DNA from: an uncultured Collinsella sp.
GTDB lineage: Bacteria; Actinomycetota; Coriobacteriia; Coriobacteriales; Coriobacteriaceae
Length of the DNA: 64,000 bases
Direction: 5' to 3'
Assembly (NCBI GenBank): GCA_900541235.1
Contig: UQIW01000001.1
Location: forward strand, 193,627-257,626
In this document: in pieces, positions 33,377 through 42,059 of the stretch
How the letters are laid out: each line of letters begins with the position of its first letter
Position numbering within the stretch: the stretch's first letter is position 1
Program-made: the position numbers and the translations under genes
The notes under the pieces: model-generated
Databases searched by the model: none
The model's input: the letters and a program-made list of their open reading frames with translations, nothing else
What the model was told of the DNA's origin: nothing

Positions 33377-35071
33377 CTACTTGCGATGCGCGCGATAGAA
33401 CTCGATGAGCGCCTGGGTCGAAGCGTCCTGCTCGGCCTTGGCGGCGTCGTCGTGGAAGGCCGGGGTGATCTGCTTGGCAAGCTGCTTGCCCAGCTCGACG
33501 CCCCACTGGTCGTAGGAGTCGATGCCCCAGACCGTGCCCTCGACAAACGTAATGTGCTCGTACAGGGCGATGAGCTCGCCGAGCGCGAACGGGGTCAACG
33601 TGTCGCCGAAGATCGAGGTCGTCGGGCGGTTGCCCTCAAAGCAGCGGGCCGGGACGATCTGCTCGGGCGTGCCCTCGGCGCGCACCTCGTCGGCCGTCTT
33701 GCCAAAGGCGAGCGCCTTGGTCTGGGCCAGGAAGTTGCCCAGGAACAGCTCGTGCACGTCCTGACCGCTGTCGGTCGCAGGGTTGGCAGTGTTGGCGAAA
33801 GCGATAAAGTCGGCCGGAACCACCACAGTGCCCTGGTGCAGCAGCTGGTAGAAGGCGTGCTGGCCGTTGGTGCCGGGCTCGCCCCAGAAGATCTCACCGG
33901 TATCGGAGGTCACGGCGCTGCCGTCCCAGCGGACGTGCTTGCCGTTGGACTCCATGGTGAGCTGCTGCAGGTAGGCCGGGAAACGGTGCAGGTACTGGCA
34001 GTACGGCAGCACGGCGTGGCTCTTGGAACCGAAGAAGTTGACGTACCAGACGTTGAGCAGGCCCATCAGCGCGACGGCATTGTTCTCGAGCGGCGTGTTG
34101 CAGAAGTACTCGTCGATGGCGTGGAAGCCCTCGAGGAACTGTTGGAAGCGCTCGGGGCCGAGCACGACGATCAGCGACAGGCCCACGGCGGAGTCAACGG
34201 AATAGCGGCCGCCAACCCAGCTCCAGAAACCGAAGGCGTTGGCGGGGTCGATACCGAAGGCCTCGACCTTCTCGAGTGCGGTGGAGACGGCGACGAAGTG
34301 CTTTGCCACGGCCTCGGCGTTCTGCTCATCGGAGCCGTCGATGGCGCCCTGAGCCTTGAGCTGCTCGAGCATCCAGGTCTTGACTTCGCGGGCGTTGGTG
34401 AGGGTCTCGAGCGTGGTGAAGGTCTTGGAGACGATGATCACGAGCGTGGTCTCGGGATCCAGGCCCTTGAGCTTCTCGGCCTGATCGTTGGGATCGATGT
34501 TGGAGATGTAGCGGCAGTCGATACCGGCGTCGGCATAGGGACGCAGGGCCTCGTAGGCCATGACCGGGCCCAGATCGGAGCCGCCGATGCCGATGGACAC
34601 CAGGTGCTCGATCTTCTTGCCGGTAACGCCCTTCCACTCACCGGAGCGCACGCGCTCGGCGAAGGCATACATGCGATCGAGGACCTCGTGCACGTCGGCG
34701 ACGACGTCCTGGCCGTCGACGATGAGCTGGCCCTTCTCGCTTGCCGGGCGGCGCAGCGCGGTGTGCAGGACAGCGCGGTCCTCGGTGGTGTTGATGTGCT
34801 CGCCAGAGAACATGGCGTCGCGGCGCTCCTCGAGCTTCACCTCGCGAGCAAGATCGCACAGCAGCTTGACGGTCTCATCGGTCACCAGGTTCTTCGACAG
34901 ATCGAAGTGCAGGTCACCGGCGTCAAAGCTCAGCTTGTTCACGCGCTCCGCATCGGCAGCGAACCATGCCTTAAGGTCGATACCCTCGGCCTCGAGCTTC
35001 TCCTGATGGGCCTCGAGCGCCTTCCAAGCGGCGGTCGACGTAGCGTCGATAGGTGCGGCAACAGTTGCCAT
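33377..35071 (-). CDS. pgi: glucose-6-phosphate isomerase
   Basis: 564-residue cytoplasmic enzyme interconverting glucose 6-phosphate and fructose 6-phosphate. Signature regions are present: [18 protein letters not shown] (phosphate loop), [13 protein letters not shown], the Glu/His region [19 protein letters not shown], and MESNGKHV. The C-terminal [12 protein letters not shown] carries the catalytic Lys. Length is slightly over the usual 550 residues of long bacterial Pgi. The ATG at 35071 follows GAGGAGG; an upstream in-frame start has no site. It is monocistronic. Confidence 0.95.
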   Translation of the reverse strand: MATVAAPIDATSTAAWKALEAHQEKLEAEGIDLKAWFAADAERVNKLSFDAGDLHFDLSKNLVTDETVKLLCDLAREVKLEERRDAMFSGEHINTTEDRAVLHTALRRPASEKGQLIVDGQDVVADVHEVLDRMYAFAERVRSGEWKGVTGKKIEHLVSIGIGGSDLGPVMAYEALRPYADAGIDCRYISNIDPNDQAEKLKGLDPETTLVIIVSKTFTTLETLTNAREVKTWMLEQLKAQGAIDGSDEQNAEAVAKHFVAVSTALEKVEAFGIDPANAFGFWSWVGGRYSVDSAVGLSLIVVLGPERFQQFLEGFHAIDEYFCNTPLENNAVALMGLLNVWYVNFFGSKSHAVLPYCQYLHRFPAYLQQLTMESNGKHVRWDGSAVTSDTGEIFWGEPGTNGQHAFYQLLHQGTVVVPADFIAFANTANPATDSGQDVHELFLGNFLAQTKALAFGKTADEVRAEGTPEQIVPARCFEGNRPTTSIFGDTLTPFALGELIALYEHITFVEGTVWGIDSYDQWGVELGKQLAKQITPAFHDDAAKAEQDASTQALIEFYRAHRK

Positions 35072-35199
35072 AAAGTCCTCCTCAACATACGGGCGCATAC
35101 CTCCATGCGCCCGGATAATCAGATGACCCTATTCTAGCGCAGGTCAAGACCGTAATCAGCGAGCGTTGCCAATCCGCCCCTAAACGGCGACCGACCAAA

Positions 35200-35259
35200 A
35201 AGGGACAGGTTAATTTTGGCAGGTCAAACGCTTTACCTACCAAAATTAACCTGTCCCTT
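35200..35259. repeat. near-perfect 25-bp inverted repeat (REP-like)
   Basis: Arms 35200-35224 and 35235-35259 match in 24 of 25 positions around a 10-base loop. There is no T-run, and the arm carries AAGGGACAGGTT, which is repeated at 35929-35945. It looks like a REP or small palindromic mobile element rather than a terminator. Confidence 0.65.
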
Positions 35260-35270
35260 CCTGGCAGATA

Positions 35271-35846
35271 TTAGGCCGCAGCGCAGACGCTACCGAGCAA
35301 CTCACGCAAAGGAGACCCGATGCCCTCCAGCAGTTCGGGCGCGATAATGGCAAAAACGGGAACCTCGCCGGTGCCCACGACAGCAGGCACCTTGCCCTCC
35401 GAGACAATGCATCCATAAGGCACAAAGCCGTCTTCGCCGGCATCGAGCGCCGCCATGCGACGCGCGAGCTCGCGCGCAAAGCCGGCAGTATCGGCATCGC
35501 CAATCGCCAGGACAAAGTCCACGCCTTCGTCGGTCGCCAGGGCTACGGCCTCATCGACCAAATCGTCTCCCCCGTCGCCCCCGACCAAGCCGCAGCGAAA
35601 AAGCACGCGTTCGAGCAGAGCTCGATCAAGCGAGCCGAGCGCCGCCGAGACGAGCTCATCGTGCGTATGTTTGTCACCGCCCAACACGACCAGCGCCTTG
35701 GTGCCACCGTAGTGAGCGACCAATCGTCCGCACCAGCGAGCCACGTCTCCATCCGCAACAAGGCGCGTCGGCATACCAAACCCATAATTGACCATCTTTT
35801 CCACAACCCTTCCGTGCGTATAGGCGGTATCGATCGTTAGGCTCAT
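35271..35846 (-). CDS. iron-alcohol-dehydrogenase-like N-terminal fragment
   Basis: 191-residue protein whose first 130 residues resemble the N-terminal nucleotide-binding half of iron-containing alcohol dehydrogenases (YGFGMPTRLVADGDVARWCG, then AHYGGTKALVVLGGDKHTHD). The second, metal-binding half (about 190 residues with three His ligands) is absent and the C-terminus carries an unrelated IIAPELLEGI stretch. It is likely a truncated or degenerate gene, though an independent small protein of this fold is possible. The ribosome site is weak. It lies between two REP-like copies, which could have caused the truncation. Confidence 0.5.
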   Translation of the reverse strand: MSLTIDTAYTHGRVVEKMVNYGFGMPTRLVADGDVARWCGRLVAHYGGTKALVVLGGDKHTHDELVSAALGSLDRALLERVLFRCGLVGGDGGDDLVDEAVALATDEGVDFVLAIGDADTAGFARELARRMAALDAGEDGFVPYGCIVSEGKVPAVVGTGEVPVFAIIAPELLEGIGSPLRELLGSVCAAA

Positions 35847-35928
35847 GCTACGAAGCGAGCTTTTCCGAGCTGTTTCGCGCTCTTTAGGGCTGCGTTAAAA
35901 ACCCGATGCAGCCGCACGACCATACCCG

Positions 35929-35945
35929 CCAAAAAGGGACAGGTT
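35929..35945 (+). repeat. 17-base copy of the REP-like motif
   Basis: CCAAAAAGGGACAGGTT is identical to 35195-35211. This copy ends exactly where the -35 of the SOS-type promoter begins. Confidence 0.6.
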
Positions 35946-35974
35946 TTGACGGTGTCTGGTCGAGCGGGTATTAT
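35946..35974 (+). promoter_or_regulatory. promoter of the umuC-like operon
   Basis: TTGACG (35946-35951) and TATTAT (35969-35974), spaced 17 bases, form a good sigma-70 promoter immediately followed by two LexA-like boxes. Confidence 0.75.
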
Positions 35975-36005
35975 CGAACAGGTATTCGATAAGAACATGT
36001 GTTTG
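35975..36005. promoter_or_regulatory. two tandem LexA-like SOS boxes
   Basis: CGAACAGGTATTCG (35975-35988) and AGAACATGTGTTTG (35992-36005) each match 13 of 14 positions of the Gram-positive/actinobacterial LexA consensus CGAAC-RNRY-GTTYG. They cover the transcription start region of the polymerase gene. Confidence 0.75.
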
Positions 36006-36017
36006 ATGGGAGGACGC

Positions 36018-37523
36018 GTGGCGCACGAGCAGCACACCTACATCTGCATCGACCTCAAGACGTTTTATGCCAGCGTCGAGTGCGTGGACCGCGGGCTCGA
36101 TCCACTCACCACCAACCTGGTCGTTGCCGACGAATCACGCGGACGCACGACCATCTGCCTCGCCATCACACAGGCCATGAAGGACCTCGGGATACGCAAT
36201 CGCTGCCGTCTGTTCGAAATTCCCGATGGCATCGACTACATCACGGCCGTACCGCGCATGCAGCATTACATGGAGGTGTCGGCGAAAATCTACGGTATCT
36301 ATCTGGAATACGTCAGCCCCCAGGACGTGCACGTCTACTCCATCGATGAGTGCTTTATCGACGTGACGCCCTATCTGGACCTCTATCACACCGATGCGGA
36401 AGGGTTCGCCTGCACGCTGCGCGACGAGGTCCTCGCGCGCACCGGCATCACGGCGACGGTCGGCATCGGCCCCAACCTATTCCAGGCCAAGGTAGCGCTC
36501 GACATTACCGCCAAGCACGTACCCAGCCGCATCGGCATACTCGACGACGAGACCTTTCGCAAGGAGATCTGGCCCCATCGTCCCATCACCGATATCTGGG
36601 GCATCGGTCCCGGCGTGGCAGCCCGCCTCGAGAAATACGGCGTCTACGATCTGATGGGCGTCGCGGCGCTCGACGAAAACCTGCTTTACGACGAGCTCGG
36701 CGTCAATGCCGAATATCTCATCGACCATGCCTTCGGGCGCGAGCCGACAACCATCGCCGATATCCAAGCCTATCGCCCGCAAGCAACTTCGACCACCACA
36801 GGACAGGTGCTCTCGAAGGGTTATGCCTACGAACAGGCCTATACCGTCTTGCGCGAGATGGTCGACAACGCCGTTTTAGACTTGGTCGATAAGCACGTGG
36901 TCTGCGACAGCATCTCGCTCTTTGTGGGCTACGCGAGCGAACGCGCCGACATACGCCGCCTCGACGCCAGCGGTACAGCGCAGTATGTGGACGGATGCGG
37001 GCACCTGCGCTCGAGCACATCGAGTATCGAACCCACCGCAACCGCCGGCCCCGAGCTCGCGCCCCGTGCGCCCAAGCCCGTCCAGCGCGATGACGAACGG
37101 CGTCGCCTGGTGCGCGAAGCGCAGGCAATCGATGGCATCTTTGTGGGAGAGCATGGCGGCAAACCGCGCGGTGGCTATGCCGCACTCTTTGCGCACTCCA
37201 ACGCCTCGCGAAAGCTGCCCGAGCGTACCAATTCGTTCAAGAAGATCATGGGCTATTTCGATGAGCTCTGGGCGCAGACTGTCGATCCCAAACGACCGGT
37301 CAAGCGCATCAATCTGGGATTTGGCAACCTCATGCCCGAGGAATTTGCCACCATCGATCTGTTCAGCGATATCGAGGCCGATGAGCGCGAGCGCGACCTG
37401 GCACGCGCCGTGCTGGCCGTGAAAGGCAAATACGGCAAGAACGCGCTGGTTAAGGGGCTGAGCTTTACCGCCGGCGCCACCGCGCGCGAACGCAACGATC
37501 AGGTAGGAGGACATCGTGCCTAA
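36018..37523 (+). CDS. Y-family DNA polymerase (UmuC/DinB-like)
   Basis: 501-residue translesion polymerase. Palm-domain catalytic residues D12 (CIDLKTFYASVEC) and D110-E111 (YSIDECFIDVTPYL) are present. TVGIGPNLFQAKVALDITAK and IWGIGPGVAARLEKYG (helix-hairpin-helix) follow. The long C-terminal half includes the little finger. Firmicute-type UvrX/YqjW proteins are of this size, and they are usually SOS induced and followed by a YolD-like gene, exactly as here. The GTG at 36018 with GGGAGG 4-5 bases upstream is preferred; an ATG 4 codons earlier lacks a site. It overlaps YolD by 8 bases, so translation is coupled. Confidence 0.88.
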   Translation: MAHEQHTYICIDLKTFYASVECVDRGLDPLTTNLVVADESRGRTTICLAITQAMKDLGIRNRCRLFEIPDGIDYITAVPRMQHYMEVSAKIYGIYLEYVSPQDVHVYSIDECFIDVTPYLDLYHTDAEGFACTLRDEVLARTGITATVGIGPNLFQAKVALDITAKHVPSRIGILDDETFRKEIWPHRPITDIWGIGPGVAARLEKYGVYDLMGVAALDENLLYDELGVNAEYLIDHAFGREPTTIADIQAYRPQATSTTTGQVLSKGYAYEQAYTVLREMVDNAVLDLVDKHVVCDSISLFVGYASERADIRRLDASGTAQYVDGCGHLRSSTSSIEPTATAGPELAPRAPKPVQRDDERRRLVREAQAIDGIFVGEHGGKPRGGYAALFAHSNASRKLPERTNSFKKIMGYFDELWAQTVDPKRPVKRINLGFGNLMPEEFATIDLFSDIEADERERDLARAVLAVKGKYGKNALVKGLSFTAGATARERNDQVGGHRA

Positions 37524-37941
37524 GTCCCAACAACAGCCGATGCGGCCACCGACACCTTTTGAACGCCTAGCGGACCCCGAGGGAAGACGTCGCTCCGCCG
37601 ACCCCAGGCTCACCGCCAACGGCACCGTCCGTGCCGGCCGTGCCGCGCAGTTTATGCCCTTTGCCGCCCTCACGGGATACTACGAGCTCGTGCGTAAACA
37701 AGAGATCACCGCCGAGCCAAAATGCGAACTCACAGAAGAAAAAGCCCTCGAACTTTCGAAAAAGCTCGAGGGCCTCAAGCGCGGCGACTTGGTTCGTGTC
37801 ACCTATTACGATACATACGGCTATCGCAGCCGCACCGGCATCCTCGACGAGGCGCTCCCTGCTTTCAAACTCCTCAAGCTCAAAGATATCGCCATCGACT
37901 TCGACGACATCCAGGACATCGAGCTACGCGGACGAGCCTAG
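37516..37941 (+). CDS. YolD-like family protein
   Basis: 141-residue protein matching the YolD-like family (AAQFMPFAALTGYYELVRKQE, then LKRGDLVRVTYYDTYGYRSRTGIL and FDDIQDI). It commonly follows UvrX-type polymerases and is thought to act as their accessory or UmuD-like partner. The GTG start lies inside the end of the polymerase gene with GGAGG just upstream. The N-terminal 35 residues are Pro/Arg-rich and disordered-looking. Confidence 0.83.
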   Translation: MPKSQQQPMRPPTPFERLADPEGRRRSADPRLTANGTVRAGRAAQFMPFAALTGYYELVRKQEITAEPKCELTEEKALELSKKLEGLKRGDLVRVTYYDTYGYRSRTGILDEALPAFKLLKLKDIAIDFDDIQDIELRGRA

Positions 37942-37967
37942 ACAAGGACGCGCATCCAGAGCGACGC

Positions 37968-38351
37968 TTACAGCGTCATGACGTAGTAGCCCGCGTCTTT
38001 CACGGCCGTCTCGAGGACATCACGATCCACCGGCTGCTTAGAGCGCACGCGTGCCGTGTGGTCCGCATACGTCACCGTTGCCCACACGCCATCCAGCGCA
38101 TTGAGGGCATTGGCTACGTTCTGAGCGCAGCCGTCACAGCTCATGCCGCCGATGAGTAGCTCATCGCTATAGGGATAGTGCGATGCATCGGTATCCACCA
38201 CAACAACCTTTTTGGCCTTCTTACCGCTCGCGCCATCGCTGCAGCAGCTCTTTCCGTGTGTCGAAGCGACAATGCGACGCAGTCCAAAAAACATGCCGAC
38301 GGCAATGACGGCCAACACGATGAGATTCGCAGGGTTGAGCAAGTCGCTCAT
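37968..38351 (-). CDS. membrane-anchored heavy-metal-associated (HMA) domain protein
   Basis: 127-residue protein: one transmembrane helix (residues about 8-27, LIVLAVIAVGMFFGL), a Cys-Cys-containing linker (KSCCSDG), then an HMA domain with the metal-binding GMSCDGC motif (C72, C75). The order resembles CopZ-like copper chaperones tethered to the membrane, or the soluble part of a copper ATPase that is not itself present. The ATG follows AAAGGGG. A CsoR-like palindrome 30 bases upstream supports copper-responsive expression. No CopA or CsoR gene is in the window. Confidence 0.72.
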   Translation of the reverse strand: MSDLLNPANLIVLAVIAVGMFFGLRRIVASTHGKSCCSDGASGKKAKKVVVVDTDASHYPYSDELLIGGMSCDGCAQNVANALNALDGVWATVTYADHTARVRSKQPVDRDVLETAVKDAGYYVMTL

Positions 38352-38380
38352 GCGTTCCCCTTTCAAGTAGCACTATCTAG

Positions 38381-38397
38381 ATACCCCCATGGGGTGT
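38381..38397. promoter_or_regulatory. CsoR-like palindrome
   Basis: ATACCCCCATGGGGTGT, an ACCCC-CAT-GGGGT inverted repeat, sits about 30 bases upstream of the HMA gene's start. CsoR operators have similar G/C-run palindromes. Confidence 0.5.
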
Positions 38398-38459
38398 CCT
38401 CATCTTAACCCAAAATCGTGTCCGTTCGGTCAATTAGTTTCCCTCTTCAAACTTTTTTG

Positions 38460-38502
38460 TTGACCATGGCTTACTTTCGTGTATAAGTTTTCCTAGGCTA
38501 AC
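38460..38502 (+). promoter_or_regulatory. promoter with DtxR/IdeR-like palindrome, DUF3793 operon
   Basis: TTGACC (38460-38465) and TATAAG (38482-38487) are 16 bases apart. The palindrome GTTTTCCTAGGCTAAC (38487-38502) overlaps the -10 end and resembles half of a DtxR/IdeR iron box, so iron-limited expression of DUF3793 and flavodoxin is likely. Confidence 0.55.
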
Positions 38503-38526
38503 AACTGAGGACCCGAAAGGAGCATC

Positions 38527-39231
38527 GTGACTCGAACCATTGACATCCCAACATACCAAACGGCTGTCGTGCGCAACTGCTCCCCTACGCTCGCAGGTAT
38601 CAAGCCGGCTTCGCTCTTTACCTATCCCGGCGTTTACGCCAACCAAAACGGAAAACCCGGCGCCGCCCATATCGAAGAGCGACGCTCTCGCCTGCTCGCC
38701 GTCATAGCCCAATGCAACCGCGAGCTCCAGCCACTCGGGATCCATATGAGCGTTTTGGTCTGGCGCCCCTGCGGAGCGCTCATCTATGTGTACCGCCCTG
38801 CGGACCTCATGCGATACCTCTCCGACCCCCGTGCCACGACGGCGCTAGCCGCCGAAGGTTACGATGTCCACAACCTGCCCGCATCCCTGGTGCATCTCGC
38901 CGCGCGCATCACGCTGGCAAGCAGCAATGCCGCAGAAAGCGCCTATGACGGCAGCGTCTGCGCACTCGCGCGAAATAGACACTGCGATACGGGGTGCATA
39001 TGCGAGTTCCCCCACGAAATTGGCTATTTTTTGGGCTATCCCTACGAAGATGTCCATCAGTTTATCGTCCAGCACGGCGAAAACTATAAGGTCTTTGGCG
39101 CATGGAAGGTATACACAAACGTTGAGCAGGCGCTCACGACCTTCGATTCCTATCGCGCATGCACGCAATACCTTACCTACATCTATCAACAGGGCTGCAC
39201 CCTGGGACAACTTGTCCAGGCAACCCGATAG
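38527..39231 (+). CDS. DUF3793 family protein
   Basis: 234-residue protein with the DUF3793 hallmarks CEFPHEIGYFLGYPYEDVHQ, FGAWKVYTNVEQA, and an early GIKPASLFTYP. The family is found in anaerobic Firmicutes and Actinobacteria directly next to flavodoxin and is thought to relate to iron limitation, but its activity is unknown. The GTG start has AAAGGAG upstream. It is the first of two genes, with flavodoxin 46 bases downstream and a likely iron box at the promoter. Confidence 0.83.
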   Translation: MTRTIDIPTYQTAVVRNCSPTLAGIKPASLFTYPGVYANQNGKPGAAHIEERRSRLLAVIAQCNRELQPLGIHMSVLVWRPCGALIYVYRPADLMRYLSDPRATTALAAEGYDVHNLPASLVHLAARITLASSNAAESAYDGSVCALARNRHCDTGCICEFPHEIGYFLGYPYEDVHQFIVQHGENYKVFGAWKVYTNVEQALTTFDSYRACTQYLTYIYQQGCTLGQLVQATR

Positions 39232-39277
39232 AGCATACAAAACGCGGCCGCACGCCGCACAACCGAAAGGAAAACAT

Positions 39278-39697
39278 ATGAGCAAGATCGCCGTCGTCTA
39301 CTGGAGCGGTACAGGCAACACCGAGGCCATGGCAAACTTCGTTGCCGAGGGCGCAACCGGTGCCGGCGCCGAGGCAGAGGTCATCTCCTGCGCCGACTTC
39401 TCCGCAGACAAGGCCGCCAGCTATGACGCCATTGCCTTCGGCTGCCCCGCCATGGGCTCCGAGGAACTCGAGTACGATGAGTTCCAGCCGATGTGGGACG
39501 AGGTCAAGGAGACTCTCGGCGACAAGAAGGTCGTCCTCTTTGGCTCCTATTCGTGGGCCGAGGGCGAGTGGATGGACAACTGGAAGGCCGACGCCGACGA
39601 GGCGGGTGTTAACGTCGTCGATTCCGTCATTTGCTACGATGCGCCCGACGATGAGGGCGAGACCGCTTGCAAGGCCCTCGGAGCCGAGCTCGCGTAA
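39278..39697 (+). CDS. flavodoxin
   Basis: 139-residue short-chain flavodoxin. The FMN phosphate loop VVYWSGTGNTEAMAN is at residues 6-20, AFGCPAMGSEELEYDEF contributes the first flavin-stacking region and FGSYSWAEGEWMDNW the second. It shuttles electrons in place of ferredoxin when iron is scarce. The ATG follows GAAAGGA. A long terminator follows. The pairing with DUF3793 behind a DtxR-like box supports an iron-sparing role. Confidence 0.9.
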   Translation: MSKIAVVYWSGTGNTEAMANFVAEGATGAGAEAEVISCADFSADKAASYDAIAFGCPAMGSEELEYDEFQPMWDEVKETLGDKKVVLFGSYSWAEGEWMDNWKADADEAGVNVVDSVICYDAPDDEGETACKALGAELA

Positions 39698-39749
39698 CGA
39701 ACCCAGGACCTCCAAAAGAGTCTGCATCAAAGCGCATCCTTATCCCTAC

Positions 39750-39791
39750 AAAAGAGCGGGGGCTGGATTCAAGTCCAGCCCCCGCTCTTTT
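39750..39791. terminator. bidirectional terminator between flavodoxin and ABC ATPase genes
   Basis: A perfect 17-bp stem (AAAGAGCGGGGGCTGGA and complement) with a 6-base loop has A-rich and T-rich flanks on both sides, serving the convergent flavodoxin and ABC transporter genes. Confidence 0.9.
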
Positions 39792-39814
39792 ATAACGGCA
39801 GTTACACCAACCGG

Positions 39815-40567
39815 CTACGAGATATTGCCCAAGAACGCCTTGGTACGCTCGCTCTTGGGGTGGTCGAAGACCTCGCTCGGCGTACCCTCTTCCACAATGA
39901 CGCCGCCGTCCATAAAGACGACGCGGTCGGCGACGTCGCGGGCAAAGCCCATCTCGTGCGTCACGACGATCATGGTCATACCGTCGCGTGCCAGGTCGCG
40001 CATGACACCCAGAACGTCGCGAACCAGCTCGGGATCGAGCGCCGACGTGGCCTCGTCAAAGAGCATAACGTGAGGGTTCATCGACAGGGCGCGGGCGATG
40101 GCAACGCGCTGCTGCTGGCCGCCCGAGAGCTGGCTCGGCATAAAGTCGATACGCTCGGCAAGACCGACCTTGGTCAGCTCCTCGACGGCGATCTTCTCGG
40201 CCTCTTCCTTGCTGCGCTTGAGCACCTTTTGCTGCGCAAGCATGACGTTCTTTTTGACCGACAGGTGCGGGAACAGGTTGAACTGCTGAAACACCATGCC
40301 CAAGTGCGTACGCACCTTATTGAGGTCAACGCCCTTGGCGCACACATCCACGCCCTCGACGACAATCGAACCACTCGTAGGATGCTCCAGACGATTGATG
40401 CAGCGAAGCATCGTCGACTTGCCCGAGCCCGAAGGACCCAGAACTACGACGACCTCGCCCTTATGCACATCCAGATCGATATCGCGCAGGACCACGTTAT
40501 CGCCAAAGGCCTTCTGGAGGTTCTTAATGCTGACGACGACCTCGTTCGAGTTATTGGTTTCGCTCAT
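39815..40567 (-). CDS. polar amino-acid ABC transporter ATPase (GlnQ-like)
   Basis: 250-residue ATPase: Walker [10 protein letters not shown] near residue 45, Q-loop [12 protein letters not shown], signature [15 protein letters not shown], Walker [13 protein letters not shown] and switch His in VVTHEMGFA. The Q-loop and EMGFA pattern are typical of glutamine/cystine/arginine importers (PAAT family). It lies in an operon with a permease and lipoprotein for the same system. The start ATG has GGAGG 6 bases upstream. Confidence 0.92.
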   Translation of the reverse strand: MSETNNSNEVVVSIKNLQKAFGDNVVLRDIDLDVHKGEVVVVLGPSGSGKSTMLRCINRLEHPTSGSIVVEGVDVCAKGVDLNKVRTHLGMVFQQFNLFPHLSVKKNVMLAQQKVLKRSKEEAEKIAVEELTKVGLAERIDFMPSQLSGGQQQRVAIARALSMNPHVMLFDEATSALDPELVRDVLGVMRDLARDGMTMIVVTHEMGFARDVADRVVFMDGGVIVEEGTPSEVFDHPKSERTKAFLGNIS

Positions 40568-40579
40568 GATAGGACCTCC

Positions 40580-41941
40580 TTACAGACCGGCGATGTGATC
40601 GGCAGGCGTCGCGACAACCTGTCCGGCGCTCTTGGCGGGACGCTTCTTCTTGGTCTCGGTCGTACCCAAAAGCCTCGCCTCAAGACCGCTCACCAAGCGA
40701 GCGAGCGGCAGGGTGATGACCAGATAGAACAGGGCGGCAACCACGTACGGTGTAATGGAGCCCGTCGTGGCCACGATGGTACGGGCGTTCATGACGATTT
40801 CGACCACACCCACGGCGGCAAGCAGCGACGTATCCTTGTAAAGCAAGATAAACTCGCTGGTCAGCGTAGGCAAAACATTGCGGAACGTCTGCGGAATCAT
40901 AACGTAGAGCAGCGTCTGGAAGGCATTCATGCCCAGAGAGCGAGCAGCCTCGTTTTGGCCCTTGGGGATCGATTGAATACCGGCACGGAAGATCTCGCAC
41001 AGGTACGCAGACGAGTTCATGGCCATGACGATAACGCCCAAAACATAGTCGTCCACCTTGACGCCGGCCAACGGCAGACCGAAGAACGCGATATAGATCT
41101 GCAGGAACGCCGGCGTACCGCGAATGATATTCACGTAGATGCCGGCGAGGCAGCGCAGGATGCGCGACTTGGAGATGCGCATAAGCGACAGGGCAAAGCC
41201 AAAGGGAATTGCCAGCGGAAACGCCACGAGCACGATCGAAAGCGACATAAGGAAGCCCTTGAAGACGATCGGCAGGCTCTGGACCAAAATGACCGGGTTC
41301 AGGAACAGGCGCAGGAACATATTGGAGTTCCACGCCTCGACCCACGGCTGCTCCTTAAGGTCGGCCAGGAAGTTATCGAAGGCCGTCACGCCCTTGATCT
41401 CCACCGACGGAATCTTGGAGATCTTCTTGGTCGAACCGTCGGCGAGCGTATAGGTGCCGCTAAAGGCCTCATCGCCGCCCTCGACGGGAAACGTCACACC
41501 GTAAACCTCGACGCGGAAATAGCCGCCGGCAGGCGCCGTCTCGCCAAAGTCAATCTTGAGCGTCTGGCCGTCAGCCTTGCACGTGGGCTTCATGGGCGTA
41601 CGATCCATGAGGTCCTCGCCCGAGAGCATCGTCAATCGCGTGTCATCGGTACCAAACGTCGTGCCGTCGACAAACGTCAGCGAAAGACCGCTCAGCTCCT
41701 CGTCGGCATCGGCCTGAACTTCCCAAGTGATGCGCGTCTCGGTGCCGCCGACCACATCGCTACCCGAACCGGTATTGGGTCGGGCGGTAATCTTTGCGGT
41801 CTCAAGCGCCTGGGCGGTCGTGGGCACGCAGGCCCCCGCGCATACCAGGGCGAGCGCCACAGCCAGGGCACAGGCCAGCTTTTGGAGCATCGAGGGCAGT
41901 GGAAAACGCTGCTCCGCGGCCCCTTTGTTCAGTCGAGACAA
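40580..41941 (-). CDS. polar amino-acid ABC permease with N-terminal extracytoplasmic domain
   Basis: 453-residue fusion. Residues about 20-45 form a signal-peptide-like helix (LACALAVALALVCAGACV). Residues about 46-190 look like a beta-rich extracellular domain (TRITWEVQADADEELSG, FDFGETAPAGGYFRV-type strands). The rest is a PAAT permease with five or more helices, IIRGTPAFLQIYIAFFGLPLA and the cytoplasmic EAA-like loop GQNEAARSLGMNAFQTLLYVM. A normal PAAT permease is about 220 residues, so the extra domain is odd. The TTG at 41941 with AGGAG 5 bases upstream is preferred; an internal ATG lacks a site. It may present substrate or interact with the lipoprotein. Confidence 0.82.
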   Translation of the reverse strand: MSRLNKGAAEQRFPLPSMLQKLACALAVALALVCAGACVPTTAQALETAKITARPNTGSGSDVVGGTETRITWEVQADADEELSGLSLTFVDGTTFGTDDTRLTMLSGEDLMDRTPMKPTCKADGQTLKIDFGETAPAGGYFRVEVYGVTFPVEGGDEAFSGTYTLADGSTKKISKIPSVEIKGVTAFDNFLADLKEQPWVEAWNSNMFLRLFLNPVILVQSLPIVFKGFLMSLSIVLVAFPLAIPFGFALSLMRISKSRILRCLAGIYVNIIRGTPAFLQIYIAFFGLPLAGVKVDDYVLGVIVMAMNSSAYLCEIFRAGIQSIPKGQNEAARSLGMNAFQTLLYVMIPQTFRNVLPTLTSEFILLYKDTSLLAAVGVVEIVMNARTIVATTGSITPYVVAALFYLVITLPLARLVSGLEARLLGTTETKKKRPAKSAGQVVATPADHIAGL

Positions 41942-42007
41942 GGTGGCTCCTATCGTAGAAGTTGCCGGCAAAACGAGACGGAAACGCTCTCCGTCAAGAG
42001 AAGCGCA

Positions 42008-42038
42008 AAGGCCCTTTCCGCCAAAACGGAAAGGGCCC
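42008..42038 (-). terminator. partial terminator between the binding-protein and permease genes
   Basis: A strong 11-bp GC-rich stem with a TTTTGG-type loop is followed by TTTGCGC only. Such leaky hairpins after a binding protein commonly raise its transcript level relative to the permease and ATPase. Confidence 0.6.
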
Positions 42039-42059
42039 GCGCGCAATCAAGTAGTTATT

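Noticed and set aside
33386..35137. 583-codon plus-strand open frame
   Set aside because: It lies antisense to pgi, shows Leu/Val/Gly-rich sequence with no motif, and arises from the high-GC codon pattern of the real gene.
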